From assembly GCA_034509495.1 (NCBI GenBank), contig CM067505.1, positions 13,787,704 through 13,851,703 of the forward strand: a stretch of DNA of 64,000 bases. The letters are read 5' to 3'. The DNA is from Acestrorhynchus altus. Taxonomy: Eukaryota > Chordata > Actinopteri > Characiformes > Acestrorhynchidae. Made by a program: the position numbers and the translations under genes. Position 1 is the first letter of the stretch; each line of letters begins with the position of its first letter. Shown piece by piece: positions 36,001-46,602 of this stretch. The notes under the pieces are model-generated. The model was not told where the DNA came from. It did not search any database and saw nothing but the letters and a program-made list of their open reading frames with translations.

Positions 36001-36050
36001 GAACCGCCAGGAGCTGTTTCATCTTCAAAAATGCAGCAGCTGTACATTCC
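33048..36050 (-). CDS. grin2d: grin2d last exon: long cytoplasmic tail of GluN2D
   Basis: The exon starts at GGA ATG TAC after a T-rich AG acceptor at 36051-36052 and is open for 1000 codons to a stop at 33048-33050. It encodes the intracellular tail. Conserved landmarks: GMYSCC at residue 1, VVDRWTRPK near 112, YKRYYGPIDPEGLG near 160, RYWSVDKL near 793, and the class I PDZ ligand ESEV at the end, which binds PSD-95-type scaffolds. Between them lie low-complexity tracts: poly-Gln near residues 48-63, Ser-rich near 290-330, a Lys/Arg/Glu tract near 417-487, and an acidic/Arg stretch near 650-725. The tail is about twice the length I recall for mammalian GluN2D. An uninterrupted frame over 3 kb argues that the locus is under selection. 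The ORF could also be extended upstream through TTG CAG, but those bases are the splice acceptor. Confidence 0.95.
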   Translation of the reverse strand, partial: GMYSCCIFEDETAPGGSQSTLPQYHHITTMPPPPSHVVTTSVANPPITMAQQQQQQQQKHHQQQQPVYNALLPGSPPSVGHSGMALGPSNSPILGAPMPCSTFLPRHDRRLAVVDRWTRPKPGPDKASIVSNAITDITQFPQGMHPHWATVGGGEGGLDEYKRYYGPIDPEGLGVSADPQTVGSQTPKTTHRTKSSGNSRVPVKKQPPGHLPINQALPHPSPPQQSFWKRSSLSIRKGSGGPLYENILPLGRRGGARYGVRDGVGRRGRHPPPLPLPVPVPLSSPTQTPPSPSPSVHYTSSSSSTSSSSSTSSSVSVSRSNSPSYSSSSYSSSQSFRYRAGTRDVYEEYDTDELTEESSLLLGRRKSRSRMSSRSLPCSPPPPPIPPRKPHPQKAQMRDRAGSQLAQLQEWWASWGEKERAKRAGGDRGKGKEEKRHHKERERERKRRKKGRKKKKREERERERERKRRKVKKKKKKEGKSRRREREKRPGQEEGDTERKEAFEKVTEQDFLSYPALRRSSFRKKSESSIRSYEWDISREGGRKERDDQEHDVEEGGRVREKHHRSPQSYHHSRPRSNNKRYSTSSKHSTSVKFWGSGNPNSESPSSFLPLLPLNYKRRKSFGSEREEHVKGGESRPLLGKSGRGKSRSREGLAFHEWESEEDEESDEERERTEERGRRRESRGMESESERERDKTVEIYTDDEGSSGEFGKFERYWDGHEGRAVGGIGGGGWFFGTYPARERGGSINSRDDFFVGLGGSESGWGFGGGSGWGSGGLGSNQWPPPPLTPPPPRRYWSVDKLPVKTEKKSKSRTQDKSRGHAACSCQSPHHSKWNRVTSRSQEELVLHCQSFSSTTRPKRQSSKLDRAQSQAKSGSQSNLSVQRSQHPERSREPSSPPQTLPPSLPPPMVPTLPAPPSSSHPIHVPPPTSSSSVSSPSAISSTPGAPQPSSLSSSSAKLQYQRLRSVPQPQRYQSPHLPLKTKSLCSRRGSAHFSSVESEV

Positions 36051-36242
36051 CTGCAAAAAAATCAGAAAAAAAAATTAGAAAATGCACTGTGAAGCAGGGC
36101 TTCAACCTGTTCTCCTCAGTGACACATACAAATTCATACACTTACTAAAATGCTTCAGTAAAACACTGAATACACAAAATATTTGCATAGCAATGAAAAC
36201 GTCAGTATGTTTAACACTGCACACACAGCAATGTAAAAAAAT

Positions 36243-37415
36243 TAGGAGTGGGACTTGATAAAAAAAAAACAACTCTAATTAATTAGAAGCTTGGTAATTA
36301 ATTAATTGAAATTTACTACATTTTAATCACATTTCAATATTTAACATGAGAAATATTGGTTGATGAATCAATGAACATAAGCTTAAACCTCAAACTTTTG
36401 TTTAATTTCCCACTAGTCTACTACACAGACCAATGGATGAGTGAAGAAAACACAGAGCAAACAGTTTTCAGTTTTTCAGAACACTGGAAATTCTGACCAA
36501 AAATGCCAAAATACTGATTGTCTTCAACTGCTCCCATTTTTCAAACATGTGAATGAAAAACAGAAAAACCAAACAATCCCAGTTCAGTCAAAAACTCCCT
36601 AAAATAAACAGACCAACAGTTCAAGATGAAATGTTATGTCTACCATCTAAAATGATATTAAAAAACATCCTCTGATTGACTTATTCTTCTTATAACTTCT
36701 TATTCTTCCAATATCCTGAGCAAAACTCCCAACATTAAACAACAACAACATAGGGCTTGACAGTCTAATCAACATTTAGTTAACAGTCAGTAACACAAAC
36801 CCATTGGCCTTATAAGAGCATCTACTGCTTCCTCAGCCAGTTACTGAGACAAACTAGCCTTTTGACATTTTCAGAGGTCAATGCTGCCCTCTACAGTTCA
36901 CAACAATCCATCCTGCCAATGAATTGGTCAATTTGTCTGACGTGGACTTTGACATTGTGTTTCTGAATGTGAACCCCGACATGTGGTTGAGTGTTGACTG
37001 GTGACACTGTTTGCTCATACTAGGAATGCTATCACATTTAGCAGCTAAGTTAACATTACTGACCTGCGCACTAGCCCCAACATGTTTTGCGTTGAGGTGG
37101 TAACGAAGGGTAGATGTGCTCCTGTGATAAGCAAACTCCTTCCTGCATGAACTGCAAATTTTTAAACAAACATTTTTGTTTGTACTTCCATATGGAAGTT
37201 TCTTGTATTTAAATTTCCCATCCAACAGCGTAGTCTCTTGACATGATCTCCATAATGTTCATCAAATTGTGCGTTGATATAATCTGTATACCTGGAACTC
37301 GTGCACTGAGAAACGCTCTATGGTGCAAAGTGCGATTAAAATGCGTAAATTGTTTTATTTCGTTATTTTCCCTGTAATTAATTAATCGAAATTAACACGT
37401 TAAGTCCAACCCCTA
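36243..37415 (-). mobile_element. hAT-family DNA transposon relic in grin2d intron
   Basis: Imperfect terminal inverted repeats flank about 1.17 kb: TAGGAGTGGGACTT at the left and TAGGGGTTGGACTT (reverse complement) at the right, both followed by AATTAATTA-rich subterminal DNA typical of a common fish hAT. Inside, on the minus strand near 36880-37225, is a 115-residue frame with a BED zinc finger: CSSCRKEF followed by RYHLNAKH (C-x2-C and H-x4-H). BED fingers form the N-terminus of hAT transposases. The catalytic core is missing, so the copy is dead. The flanking A-rich octamers are similar but not an exact duplication. It sits in the intron before the last grin2d exon, in the same orientation as the gene. 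Confidence 0.7.
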
Positions 37416-37589
37416 AAAAATAGAATTAATGTTATCACTGTAATGGTTATTCACGATTTAAATAACCATTACAGTCATCATCTTTACTTGATTACTCTAC
37501 ATATTGCAAAAAGAATTGGTGATTAATTTCTGGGAAGACATTCTGGGTTATTGAGATTTCTTTCATGACGTTAGGTTCAATGGTCAGGT

Positions 37590-38660
37590 TGTTCAAGCAG
37601 GAACCTAAATAGACTTCAGTTAGTTAAAAATGCTGCAGCCAGGGTCCTAACTAAGGAGAGAACCAGAAGGTAACATAAGCATGGGAACATCCTGAAACGT
37701 TGGCATCTAACTGCTCCACCGTCACAAACCTGAGTGATCGTGTGAAGGAATCAGGCGGCAGCACCAACATCCCAGTTTACCATAAATCCCATGTCAATGA
37801 ACCCCTGGATCTGCAGCCTGCAACTAATCTAATACATTAATGACCAAATGCTACACTGAACAAGTAAGTTTTCAGTCTAGACTTGAAGATTGAGACTGTG
37901 TCTGAGTCCCGAACATTATCTGGCAGGTTATTCCAGAGCTGGGGGGCTTTGTGAGAAAAGGCTCTTCCCCTGCTGAAGCCGTCTGAATTCTGGGAACTAA
38001 TAGGAAGCCAGCACCCTGTGATCTGAGTGATCGTGATGGCTCATACAGGTAAATGAAATCCTGTACGTATTGAGGCGCAAGCCCATGTAGGGCTTTATAT
38101 GTAAGTAAATGAATTTTGCAGTGCTGATCGCCACACTCTAATGTTTGCATTCTCTATTCTCTTTTTAAACATCAAACTAATTCATATCTGTACCTTTTCC
38201 AAGTTAATGATGACCCACCAACCGATTGATTAGGTCCTAACCTCAAGCTCTTCTGTTCCATCTGAGAAGGACCCCAAGTTCCCCTGATATATCTTTATAT
38301 TGGCTTTCCAACTTCTGGCTACTGGACCTGGACTAGTTTCCCACAGTGCCATAGACTAGCTGCTCACCCACCATTACCAACTATGTAGAATTATACTGTT
38401 ACTATTATGTCCACCAGCGAACTAACATTATTTCAGTATACCAGAGTATTGGAACAGAGGAGTAGGGGTCCCAAGGTTTCTTCCTCCAGCTCTGAGGGAG
38501 TTTTTCCTTGCCACTGTCACCCTTTGGCTTGCTCACTAGGAGATATGTCTCTTATCCTTTGTTCCTGTGTTGTTAACCTTTTTATTTCTTGATTTCTGTG
38601 AAGCTGCTCTGTGACAACTTCAGTTGTGAAGAGCACTATACAAATAAATAAATGTTGTTG
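37590..38660 (+). mobile_element. L2-type LINE 3' end with internal inversion
   Basis: It matches the copies at 27.0-28.3 kb and 13.6-14.6 kb, but in three blocks. 37590-37655 is in plus orientation, from the segment encoding NRLQLVKNAAARVLT. About 37656-38133 is inverted and encodes, on the minus strand, HLLTYKALHGLAPQYVQDF. About 38134-38660 is plus again, through the GAAGCTGCTCTGTGACAACTT 3' region. The frame is broken. It lies in a grin2d intron opposite to the gene. Confidence 0.75.
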
Positions 38661-38864
38661 ATGTTGAAATCGGTAAGAACTCTAGGTGTTCTGTTGCAAT
38701 AATAGCAGGAATTATTCATTTTTGCTGTTTCATTTTATAATTTGAGAGTTTTTCTAACACTCTGTTAAAAAAAAACAAAAAAAACTTCACAGATATTTTA
38801 AAGAAAAGGAGAAAATTTCATCTCAACACGAATTTTGAAAAAAAAGCTAGCTTTATCCACTAAC

Positions 38865-39097
38865 CCGACTGAAGGCCAGTAGGAAGTCCAGTCCTTTTGA
38901 GCGACCCAAGCAGTGCCGAAGCTTCCAGTAAACAAGGTGCTCCCAGGCAAAAACCAGGAGGCTTAGACCCATGGCCACCAGGAGCATGTAAAATACTCCT
39001 GCCATGTTGTCTATATCCAGTTTAGAGCTCATCACCTCAATCTTATCATTATGGCAAATCCCAGAAAGCCAGAGACGCTCAAGCATGTCGATTTCAT
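38865..39097 (-). CDS. grin2d: grin2d exon: end of S2 and M4
   Basis: This 233-base exon has a TTTTTCAG acceptor and a GTTAGT donor. It encodes EIDMLERLWLSGICHNDK, then DIDNMAGVFYMLLVAMGL and the rest of the M4 helix through VFAWEHLVYWKLRHC, followed by the juxtamembrane LDFLLAFSR. It ends in phase 0, exactly what the last exon (GMYSCC) needs. No stops or indels. M4 packs against the M1/M3 core of the neighbouring subunit and is needed for assembly. The intron that follows contains a rearranged L2 and a hAT element. Confidence 0.95.
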
Positions 39098-41769
39098 CTG
39101 AAAAACATAAAAAGAATGGGCAAAGGGTGAGAAAATGCACACGTTCATAGATGACATGGATATGCTTTGAAAAAAGGGAATGAAGGAAAGAGAGAAGAAA
39201 ATAGTCTCAGGACGGAAAAGAAGATGAGCAGAAAAGGAAGAGTGAAAGGAAATGAATAGTAATAAAGATCTTTCGTTGGAAAGCACAGCCTCTTATTAAT
39301 GGGGACAAAAGCAAACAGAGAACAGTTTTAAGCCAGTATTGTTTTGTCTGGTTTATGTCTGGTATATTATTGAATTGTGACAAAGAGGTGAAAAGATGGA
39401 AAATAGAGAGGGAAGGGAAAAACATGAAAAAGCAGGATAGTAGAAATCCATGTGGTAGAGAAAGATGGATGGAGGGAGATAATAACTGCTTTGATGGAGG
39501 TTTGAAATGGGCTGGTTTCTAGCATCTTGTGAGGAGACAGCCCCAAAGTGGTTTGGAGATGAAAGCACTAGGCTGATGGGCTTAGTACACAACACTACCC
39601 ATTAGTACATTTATCAGAGGAAAAATGTCACAATGAAGAATGTGATGACAAGACAAGGCATTGATAAGGAACACATTACATACATTTAGATAGCTTCATT
39701 CTATTAAGGATTGTTCATTCTATTGCTTGAGAGTAACAATGGTAAACCTTTTCTATTGAGAACAAAAAATGTGTACATGACAGCATTGGCCCCCAGTTAA
39801 CTGTGATTCTGTCAATTTATGGAAATCCAACCCAGAAACATGGTGTAGGCAATGGCATAGGTAATAGAAAATGTAATAAAAAGAACTAAAATCACATAAG
39901 AATTGCCATATTTATTGAAAGAGGGAGAATCTGCCCTAATTAGAACTCTGTTTGACTAGTGCAGTGTTTACTGGTCTGACCCTTTGGCTATTCATTAGTG
40001 TGTTCATTAACTCTGGGGCTTTTCCTAATTTTGTTCATCAAATTTCAATAAGCCTCTTCCAGCTTCTTTTCATATCCAGTGTTTCGGCATGACGAGAAGC
40101 TTACCATCTTTCTCATCAAAAGAGCTTCAACAAAGCCTCCCCACAAGGGGAGAGAAAAATATACAGAAGGACAGAAGCTAAACTGAATCTCTGAGAACAT
40201 TTCAAAGTTCTTAGTCTTCAGAATAGAAGCAAGAATATCAGCACAGAAAGTTTTCTTGCTGATACTGTACATTACATATACTCTTATTAGATATACCATT
40301 ATGACCACCTACTTGTTTCTACACTTTGTACACATATAGGAGCACTATGTAGTTCTGTAATTACAGACTGTAGTGTTGGTGGACTACATTTTCAATTATG
40401 TTTTTTAACATACATTTTTGTTCATCAACATTGCCAGACATGCATTAAACATATTACACAGTTCCCATATCTTTTCATGTCTCTGTTTGTGGCATAAGGA
40501 AGCTTTGGCCACCAATCACAATGGTTCAGCAGACAGTTTCCAACACATCCTCTGTATTGTCATGACAGACTTTACTTCATAACATCTTAGGAGACCACTC
40601 ACCTGCTGTTACAAGGCTTAATCCTTTAATCCTTAACCTATTACTTTTCCCCTGAACTAAATCTGTATTTCTATCATTATCATCATTAGGGATCAGGTTG
40701 CTGGTGGGAGACTGTCAAAGCACCAGCCAACCTAGAACACTGGTGTGCTTCTCTGATCTCACCTTGTCAAACCCTTGGAATCTTTCACACCAAAAGAGGC
40801 AAAGTTAAGCCATCCATGGCAATACAACCCTTTACATTTTTAACTGCCAGTGAAGACTATTCACTGCAAGCGTTGGTCATTCCAAATTCTATACATAGGA
40901 CAATTTTAGCTGTTACACTTTTCTTGGCTGAGTTGGCTGAGACAAGGTGCTTTCAGTCTATGAGTATGCAGTGCATAGCCAGGGTCAAATTGTAGTTTAT
41001 AAATGAATGGAAATTCAACTCTGCCAAGAGCCAAGTAGAATTTAAAGTCTGCCCCAAAGGAATAAAATGTCTGCTTCTATTGTGCTACACAGAAATATAA
41101 AGAATCATGTTCTTCACTGTGTTCATTATGCAAGTTACACATCAATAGGACTTTAGTGTAGTTTTTAGTTTTTCAGAGTTCATTTCATTTCTTAAATATT
41201 TAAAGGTTTTAATCTCTAACATGTTTGTTTACTAGGCGATCTTATTTAAAGGAAAACCTACTAAAACAGGTTTCACCCGCAGATTTTTGTACAATATGGG
41301 GAGGGAAAAGGAGCTTTCTGAATGTGAAAATGTGAAATAGTGTAAACCCTTGCAAAAAACAGGAAAACAATTGAATTTTCACAAAAACTAAAAACAGATC
41401 ATGAAACTGTGAGAAGATGTGTGATCAACGCACAGATGATTTTGGTCTGATAAAGGCTTGTTATAGAATATCACTGTCAGTCAAATTAACAGTATTAAGA
41501 CGGCAGCTATGAAAAAACAGCATTTTTCTTTTCGGTTCTTTTCAGCTGATTGTAGAAGCAGTTTTTTTTTAACATATATTAGGTATTTTACTTGCCTATA
41601 GTTTTTTCTTGTACATAAAACTCTTTCTTAACCATATTCCCTTCTACTGAGTTGTCCTTCTGTTTAGTCATGTAGTTTAATTTTCTGGATAATTGAAAAT
41701 AAAGGAACAAGAGCAATGGACAACAGAGCATGTGCTGCTTGATGCATGTACTCACTCGACAAGCTCCTG
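39098..41769. other. grin2d intron, mostly unremarkable
   Basis: AT-rich intron with no coding signal. Around 40290-40400 is a fragment of a dispersed repeat I recognise from other fish (text containing ATTATGACCACCTACTTGTT and GTAGTTCTGTAATTACAGAC). The rest shows nothing I can name. Confidence 0.5.
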
Positions 41770-43560
41770 GAGCTCCAGAAATCTGCTCCATGCTCTGTGT
41801 CTGCTATTCCCATTCATGAAGAACTTGAGAGACCATTCAGAGGATGCAGAGTAAAAACCAAAGCTCAGAGAAGATGCTACAAACCCTTCATTCCCTCTAT
41901 AATCATGGGGAACGTTAAGTCTCTTGGCAACAAGACGGTCAAGCTGAACATGCTGATGGGGTTTTAGAGGGCGTACTGTGAGGCCAGGTTGTGCTGTTCA
42001 AAAACATGGCTTCATGTAGATATTCCAGACTCAAACATCTTGTTTCCCAGCTTTCAGATTGTGAGGGTCAACAGAGGGATCGTGCTGTTTGTAAACAATA
42101 GATGATGTCATGGTGTGGGATGTCATACTCTCTGCGAGAGTGAGATCACCACTTCAGGTAATTTTAATCATGCTTCCTCCACACTAAAAAAAATTAGTTT
42201 ATTAATTGAGCAACCAGAGAAAACAAAGTATTTGACCACCTGTATGCAAACGTGAAGGATGCATCTGTGCTTCCACCATTGGGAAGATCACATCATTATC
42301 TGGTCCTACTTACCCACATATTGACCAGTGGTTGTAAAGCAACTGAGGCAGAGGAGGCTCTGCAGGTCTGCATTGAGACTACAGACTGGGAGGTATTGTG
42401 TGAATCAGCTGGTGAGGACATTAACAAGATGACAGACTGCACTACTGACTACATCAGCTTCTGCACAGACACTATTGTTCTAGTCAAGCAGGTGCGCTGT
42501 TTTCCCAACAACAAACCATGGATCACCAAGGACCTGAAGCTTTTAAACAAGAGGAAACAAGTCTTCAAACCTAAGGACTAAGATTCTACTAAGATCTGTG
42601 CAGAAGAATCTGAAGGGGATACTGAGACGGAGTATGTAGGACTACAGAAGTTTCAGCTTAAAAAAAAAAAACAATGCAAAGGAGGCCTGAGCTAGCATGA
42701 GGAAAAATGCTGGCATCATTACTAAATAATAAATTGTAGGGCTCTTTGTGGACACTGCAAATGAGCTGAATGTGCTTTTTGACAGGTTCAGCATGCCACC
42801 ATCCACTTCCAACAGCTGTAGCTTTTTTTCTGTTTTAAACATTTTATTTAGGACAATGGTAAGCACATACAACAGTTCACATGCATAATACAAAAAATAG
42901 TAAATAAATAGTAAAGGAGTATTCCTTATACAATATAACATTATACCACTGCCCAACAGCTGTAGCTTTATCCCTCACCACCTATGGTGTCTCCACACTC
43001 CTATTCACATCCCATACTTCCACAGGCATTATCCAAAGACCCTCATCCTCCTCTGTAGGTGATAAACAACCAGTTGAAGAGACATTTGAAGAAGCTCAAT
43101 ATGGGCAAAGCAGCCAGACCAGAAGGAATCAGCTCAAGAGTACTGATGGTCTATGCCATGCAGCTGAGAAGGATTCTTCAGTGTCTCTTTGACCTGATTC
43201 TGAAGCAAGAGCAAGTGCATTGCGGAAAACATCCTGTATGGTCATTGTTCCAAAGAATTCATCTGTCTCTTCTTTCAGAGATTTCAGACCAGTGGCTCTT
43301 ACATTCCACATCACAAATGTCTTGGAAAGGCTAGTGCTGCTATATCTCAGACCTCAGGTCAGCCCTTTTCTGGACTCCCTGCAGTTTGCTAATCAACAGC
43401 AGAAGGCACATTTCCATCTTGGATGCTCACCAGAGAGCTTTGAGGTGCTTGTGGAATGGAGAATTCTCAAGAAACTAATCTCTATCCTGGACAACACGTC
43501 ACCCCCTCCATGACTTTCTCCTCAAACAGTGGAGCACTGTGAGCACAATGAGTGGTACAG
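41770..43560 (+). mobile_element. L2/jockey-type LINE, degraded but nearly full length
   Basis: Pieces in successive broken frames follow the order of a fish L2-like LINE. An endonuclease start (PFIPSIIMGNVKSL near 41890) comes first, then endonuclease motifs (FVNNR, NFNHASSTL, PPLGRSHHYLVLL). The linker TDWEVLCESAGEDIN and NNKPWITKDLK follows near 42390-42540, then RT fragments KAARPEGISSRVL and FRPVALTF, and the C-terminal EWRILKKLISILDNTS near 43450-43500. Frameshifts, stops and a 42650-42960 insertion make it inactive. It lies within grin2d intron sequence on the opposite strand to the gene. Confidence 0.75.
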
Positions 43561-43739
43561 GAAGTTGTTTGTACCAGTAATCACACTATACAACTCCTTC
43601 TGACTGTGTCAAGACATCATCACACACTGAGCCACTAACAGAACAAGCTCACTGAATATGGCTGCAACTTTATTCCATTCCTCTACAGACACTTTCCATA
43701 CCTACCTCCCTAGCTACCTACCTATCTAATCATCATGAC

Positions 43740-44200
43740 CTATTTGAAACTGCTGGTGCCTCTATCAATGTATAATCCTCCAGACACTGGCACATGTACT
43801 TTAATCTGTATTTTAACCACCTGATCATTGCTTTCACTGGACTCAGTAATATAAGTGAATGCTTCACTGGCTGGTCCATTATGGATGAAGTGCATGGGTG
43901 ATGAATGGCCAGTCTGTTCGAACAAAACTTTGATATCAGCAAGAATGTGGAAAAATTGTTTTGGGCTGGAATATTTGGAAGTTATGGTTTCAAGATGTGT
44001 GCAGTTTCTAACTGATCATGTCCTGCCATGGTATAAAAAATCATGCTTTATGAAATATATTTATTTTCCTACTGGATAATGCACCCTTCCATGTGGCAAA
44101 ACACATCACTGACTCTTGCTCTGGGTATACCACTAAAATAGCAGGTCTTAGAGCATTACTTCCATCCTGAAGTTAAACAAGTTTAACTGTGTAGCCCTTT
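43740..44200 (+). mobile_element. Tigger/pogo-like transposase fragment
   Basis: On the plus strand a frame reading VQFLTDHVLPWYKK near 44000-44035 is followed, after a short frame change, by FLLDNAPFHVAKHITDSC near 44060-44115. LLDNAPxH is the second catalytic-Asp region of pogo/Tigger DDE transposases (TcMar-Tigger). Only the middle of the gene remains. No terminal repeats were identified. Confidence 0.6.
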
Positions 44201-45512
44201 TTTTGTGATATTAAAATATGGTGAAATCTCATGACTTCAATTCATGATTGACTGATATAAAATGCTTTGCTTATAATATTATCCACACTGTATTATGATA
44301 ATAAAATGATAAAAATGACAGATTCTTCAGAAAAAACAAACAAAATTTGCATAGGCATAAAAATGGTAAAAAGTGTTTAAGCATCTGCAAGACATTTGGG
44401 ATAAAAATGTAGAACCACAAAAACAATTCAATAACATTAACATTGTTACTGTGTAAATAATGAAAAACATTTGAAATTAAATCATGTAGCATTGAATTAT
44501 TTACAAGCACGTATTCTGCATGTACTAGCTTCAGTTACATTCATAAGCCTAAAACAAGAAGGTAGGCACAATTCTATTTGGGAATGTATTATTATCCAAA
44601 TGAAATATGTGGAACAGTAAAACAGCCCCAAGTGATTAGATGAATTCTGTTTGTTTAAACAACTATTGCCATGAGATGGAATCAGTAGAACTTTAACAAA
44701 CAAGAAGAAGTTTTAAAAAACAAGCATCAAAATCATTATGGCAAAACTCTGAGCACTAGAAATAGCATAAGTCTAAAAGCTAAGAAAAACAATAGAAAGA
44801 AAACACTGAACTGTTCCTTTAAGCTTCCAAACAACTGCTAATGGATTCCTGATGTATTTCTATGTCAGACAAACAGTGTTAGTTGGATGTGTATAGGATT
44901 GTGCTTGAGGCAGTGCTGCACAATATATTGTAAATTAATCATATTGCAATATCAAGAAACTACAGAGTGATCCAAAAGGCTTCAGTTTAAAGTCTGCATT
45001 CCTATACAAAATTCTAAGAAATTATTAATGTATTGCTTCTCAACATATCTGCCTTTAAAAAAAACAACAAAATGCATTGAGATACCCAGTGACCTATTGC
45101 ATATTCAGATAAGTATTCAAATATCCAGTATAACAATAATAATAAGCAGTATAACAATAATAGCATAGCAAATGTAACAATAATTGATGCTTTATCATAC
45201 TGCAGTCACAGCATAACTACAGACATCTACTGTATAGACCTGAGGAATACAGTAATTACTGATTTGTACATCTTATAATGTGTGTAGGAAGGCTTTAATT
45301 GGCCTACAGCCTTTTCTATTATGTGCAGATTCACTTATAGATTCTTTACAAAAATAGTTTAAAAAATAATCAAAAGGTTCTTTAGGAAATCAAATAATGT
45401 TCTCCTGTGGTATTGCTAAGAAGAATTCTGGGACGTTTTATTGTTATAGAATTTTTTTTTTGTTTTGTTATAAAAGCAAATGCAATAAATGTATGCACTA
45501 CAATCATCTCAC
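44201..45512. other. grin2d intron, nothing recognised
   Basis: AT-rich intron DNA with no usable ORF and no clear transposon. Around 44915-44955 the text AGTGCTGCACAATATATTGT resembles a common fish AT-rich repeat, but too little remains to classify. Confidence 0.45.
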
Positions 45513-45700
45513 CATCTCCCACTAGCTGCAACAAAGCCAAGTCTAGTGGCCTCTTCCAGCGGGAGTTTTTGTGTAGGGCGATCCCATATCCTGTAGTGGC
45601 AAACACCTTTCCAGAACCTATCGTCATTACTTTGCAGCCTTCATCCTTCCGCGCCATGTAATTCAGCACAGCTGCATCATAGATAAACGCATCCAGCTTT
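45513..45700 (-). CDS. grin2d: grin2d exon: S2 with glutamate-contact aspartate
   Basis: This 188-base exon has a TTTTTGTAG acceptor and a GTGAGA donor. It is fully open and encodes KLDAFIYDAAVLNYMARK, then GSGKVFATTGYGIALHK and LDLALLQLVGDG. The Asp of YDAAVLN corresponds to the residue that contacts the amino group of glutamate in GluN2 subunits. The phases (one base in, one base out) fit the exons on either side. It ends only about 60 bases from the adapter-bearing AT repeat at 45759-45941, yet it shows no damage, so the fault begins on the far side of that repeat. Confidence 0.93.
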
Positions 45701-45756
45701 CTACAAAAAGGAATACATAAACAGAGAGTGTGAGTGAGTGAGTTTTAAAGTGCAGC

Positions 45757-45758
<2 letters not shown>

Positions 45759-45807
<49 letters not shown>

Positions 45808-45852
45808 TGTCTCTTATACACATCTTAAAAGGCTCACTTTCACAGAACTGGT

Positions 45853-45941
<89 letters not shown>
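45759..45941. repeat. (TA)n microsatellite blocks
   Basis: Long alternating TA runs at 45759-45806 and 45855-45940, separated by the adapter and one fold-back arm. They were probably one repeat that the assembler could not cross. Confidence 0.9.
45807..45825 (+). other. Tn5/Nextera mosaic-end adapter sequence
   Basis: The 19 bases CTGTCTCTTATACACATCT are an exact copy of the hyperactive Tn5 mosaic end used in Nextera-type libraries. Translated on the minus strand it gives MCIRDS, a known mark of adapter contamination in protein databases. It lies between two AT microsatellites and is followed by a fold-back copy of nearby sequence. This is artefact, not fish DNA. Confidence 0.95.
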
Positions 45942-45967
45942 CCAGTTCTGAGTGAGAAATGAGCCTT
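45828..45967. repeat. Fold-back (inverted copy) next to the adapter
   Basis: The 31 bases at 45828-45858, read in reverse complement, match 45935-45967 apart from a few small indels: both contain CCAGTTCTG and TGAGCCTTT in the same spacing. An AT repeat lies between the arms. With the adapter at one arm's edge, this looks like a chimeric inverted read built into the assembly. Confidence 0.85.
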
Positions 45968-46143
45968 TGCTATGACAATGATCAAGTCAAGTATCTTCCA
46001 GAGCCATTGAAGGTATAATATTTGCAATTCAACTGATAGCCATTTTATCCTGAATGAGTGGTAGCTATAATCAGAAGCTACCCTCAAACTGAAGCTTTAA
46101 TGCCCTTACTCTCAAATGCTGCTCTCCTGTGATCACCTCTCAC

Positions 46144-46292
46144 CCAGTCTTTAGGTTGTCAGTAGCTCTTCTACACCTCTCTGGTTGTGCGCTGTAGACT
46201 GGTGCATGTTAGGATAGTTACCTGCGGATGTTTCCTCCGTGCTTCCATTAGGACAGTGCCAGTGAAGGGAGGTGCTCTGTAGGCTGCTGAAA
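46144..46292 (-). pseudogene. grin2d: grin2d exon: first part of S2, disrupted
   Basis: A 149-base exon lies between a CTGCAG acceptor and a GTGAGA donor; about 161 bases are expected. Recognisable pieces in changing frames are FQQP, PNGSTEE, NYPNMHQ and NQRGVEE, which align with the start of the second ligand-binding segment of GluN2D. At least five places need one- or two-base changes to keep frame, mostly single losses within A runs (for example after GAAGA and in GGAAAC), and one extra G next to CGCAG. Phases at both edges still fit the neighbouring exons (phase 0 in, two bases out). Homopolymer-biased losses suggest uncorrected long-read consensus rather than ordinary mutation, but I cannot prove it. 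Confidence 0.72.
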
Positions 46293-46602
46293 CTGCAGGT
46301 ACAAAACAGAAAGGGGGACTCCATCAGGCTATTAATCAGATTACTGGCCAAATGTTTAAAATGTCGCAAGATACACTTCATGGGTACTTTATTTCATTTT
46401 CTATCTGGAGGATATCATTCAAGGATCTCTACACAGACTGCCTTCAGTGATAATCCTTAATTAGGCTTTAAATCATCTTATCAGTCTGAGAGAGAATTCA
46501 GTGACTTTAATAGTGCAGAGTGTTATGTAGAGCAGTGTTCAGTGCACCAATCCATGATTGGAGTTATAAAAAGAGGAGGGCTCTTACATATGAAGCAATT
46601 AC

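Noticed and set aside
45758..46087. Minus-strand ORF with Tyr-Ile repeats and MCIRDS
   Set aside because: It is translated TA microsatellite plus the Tn5 adapter, not a gene.
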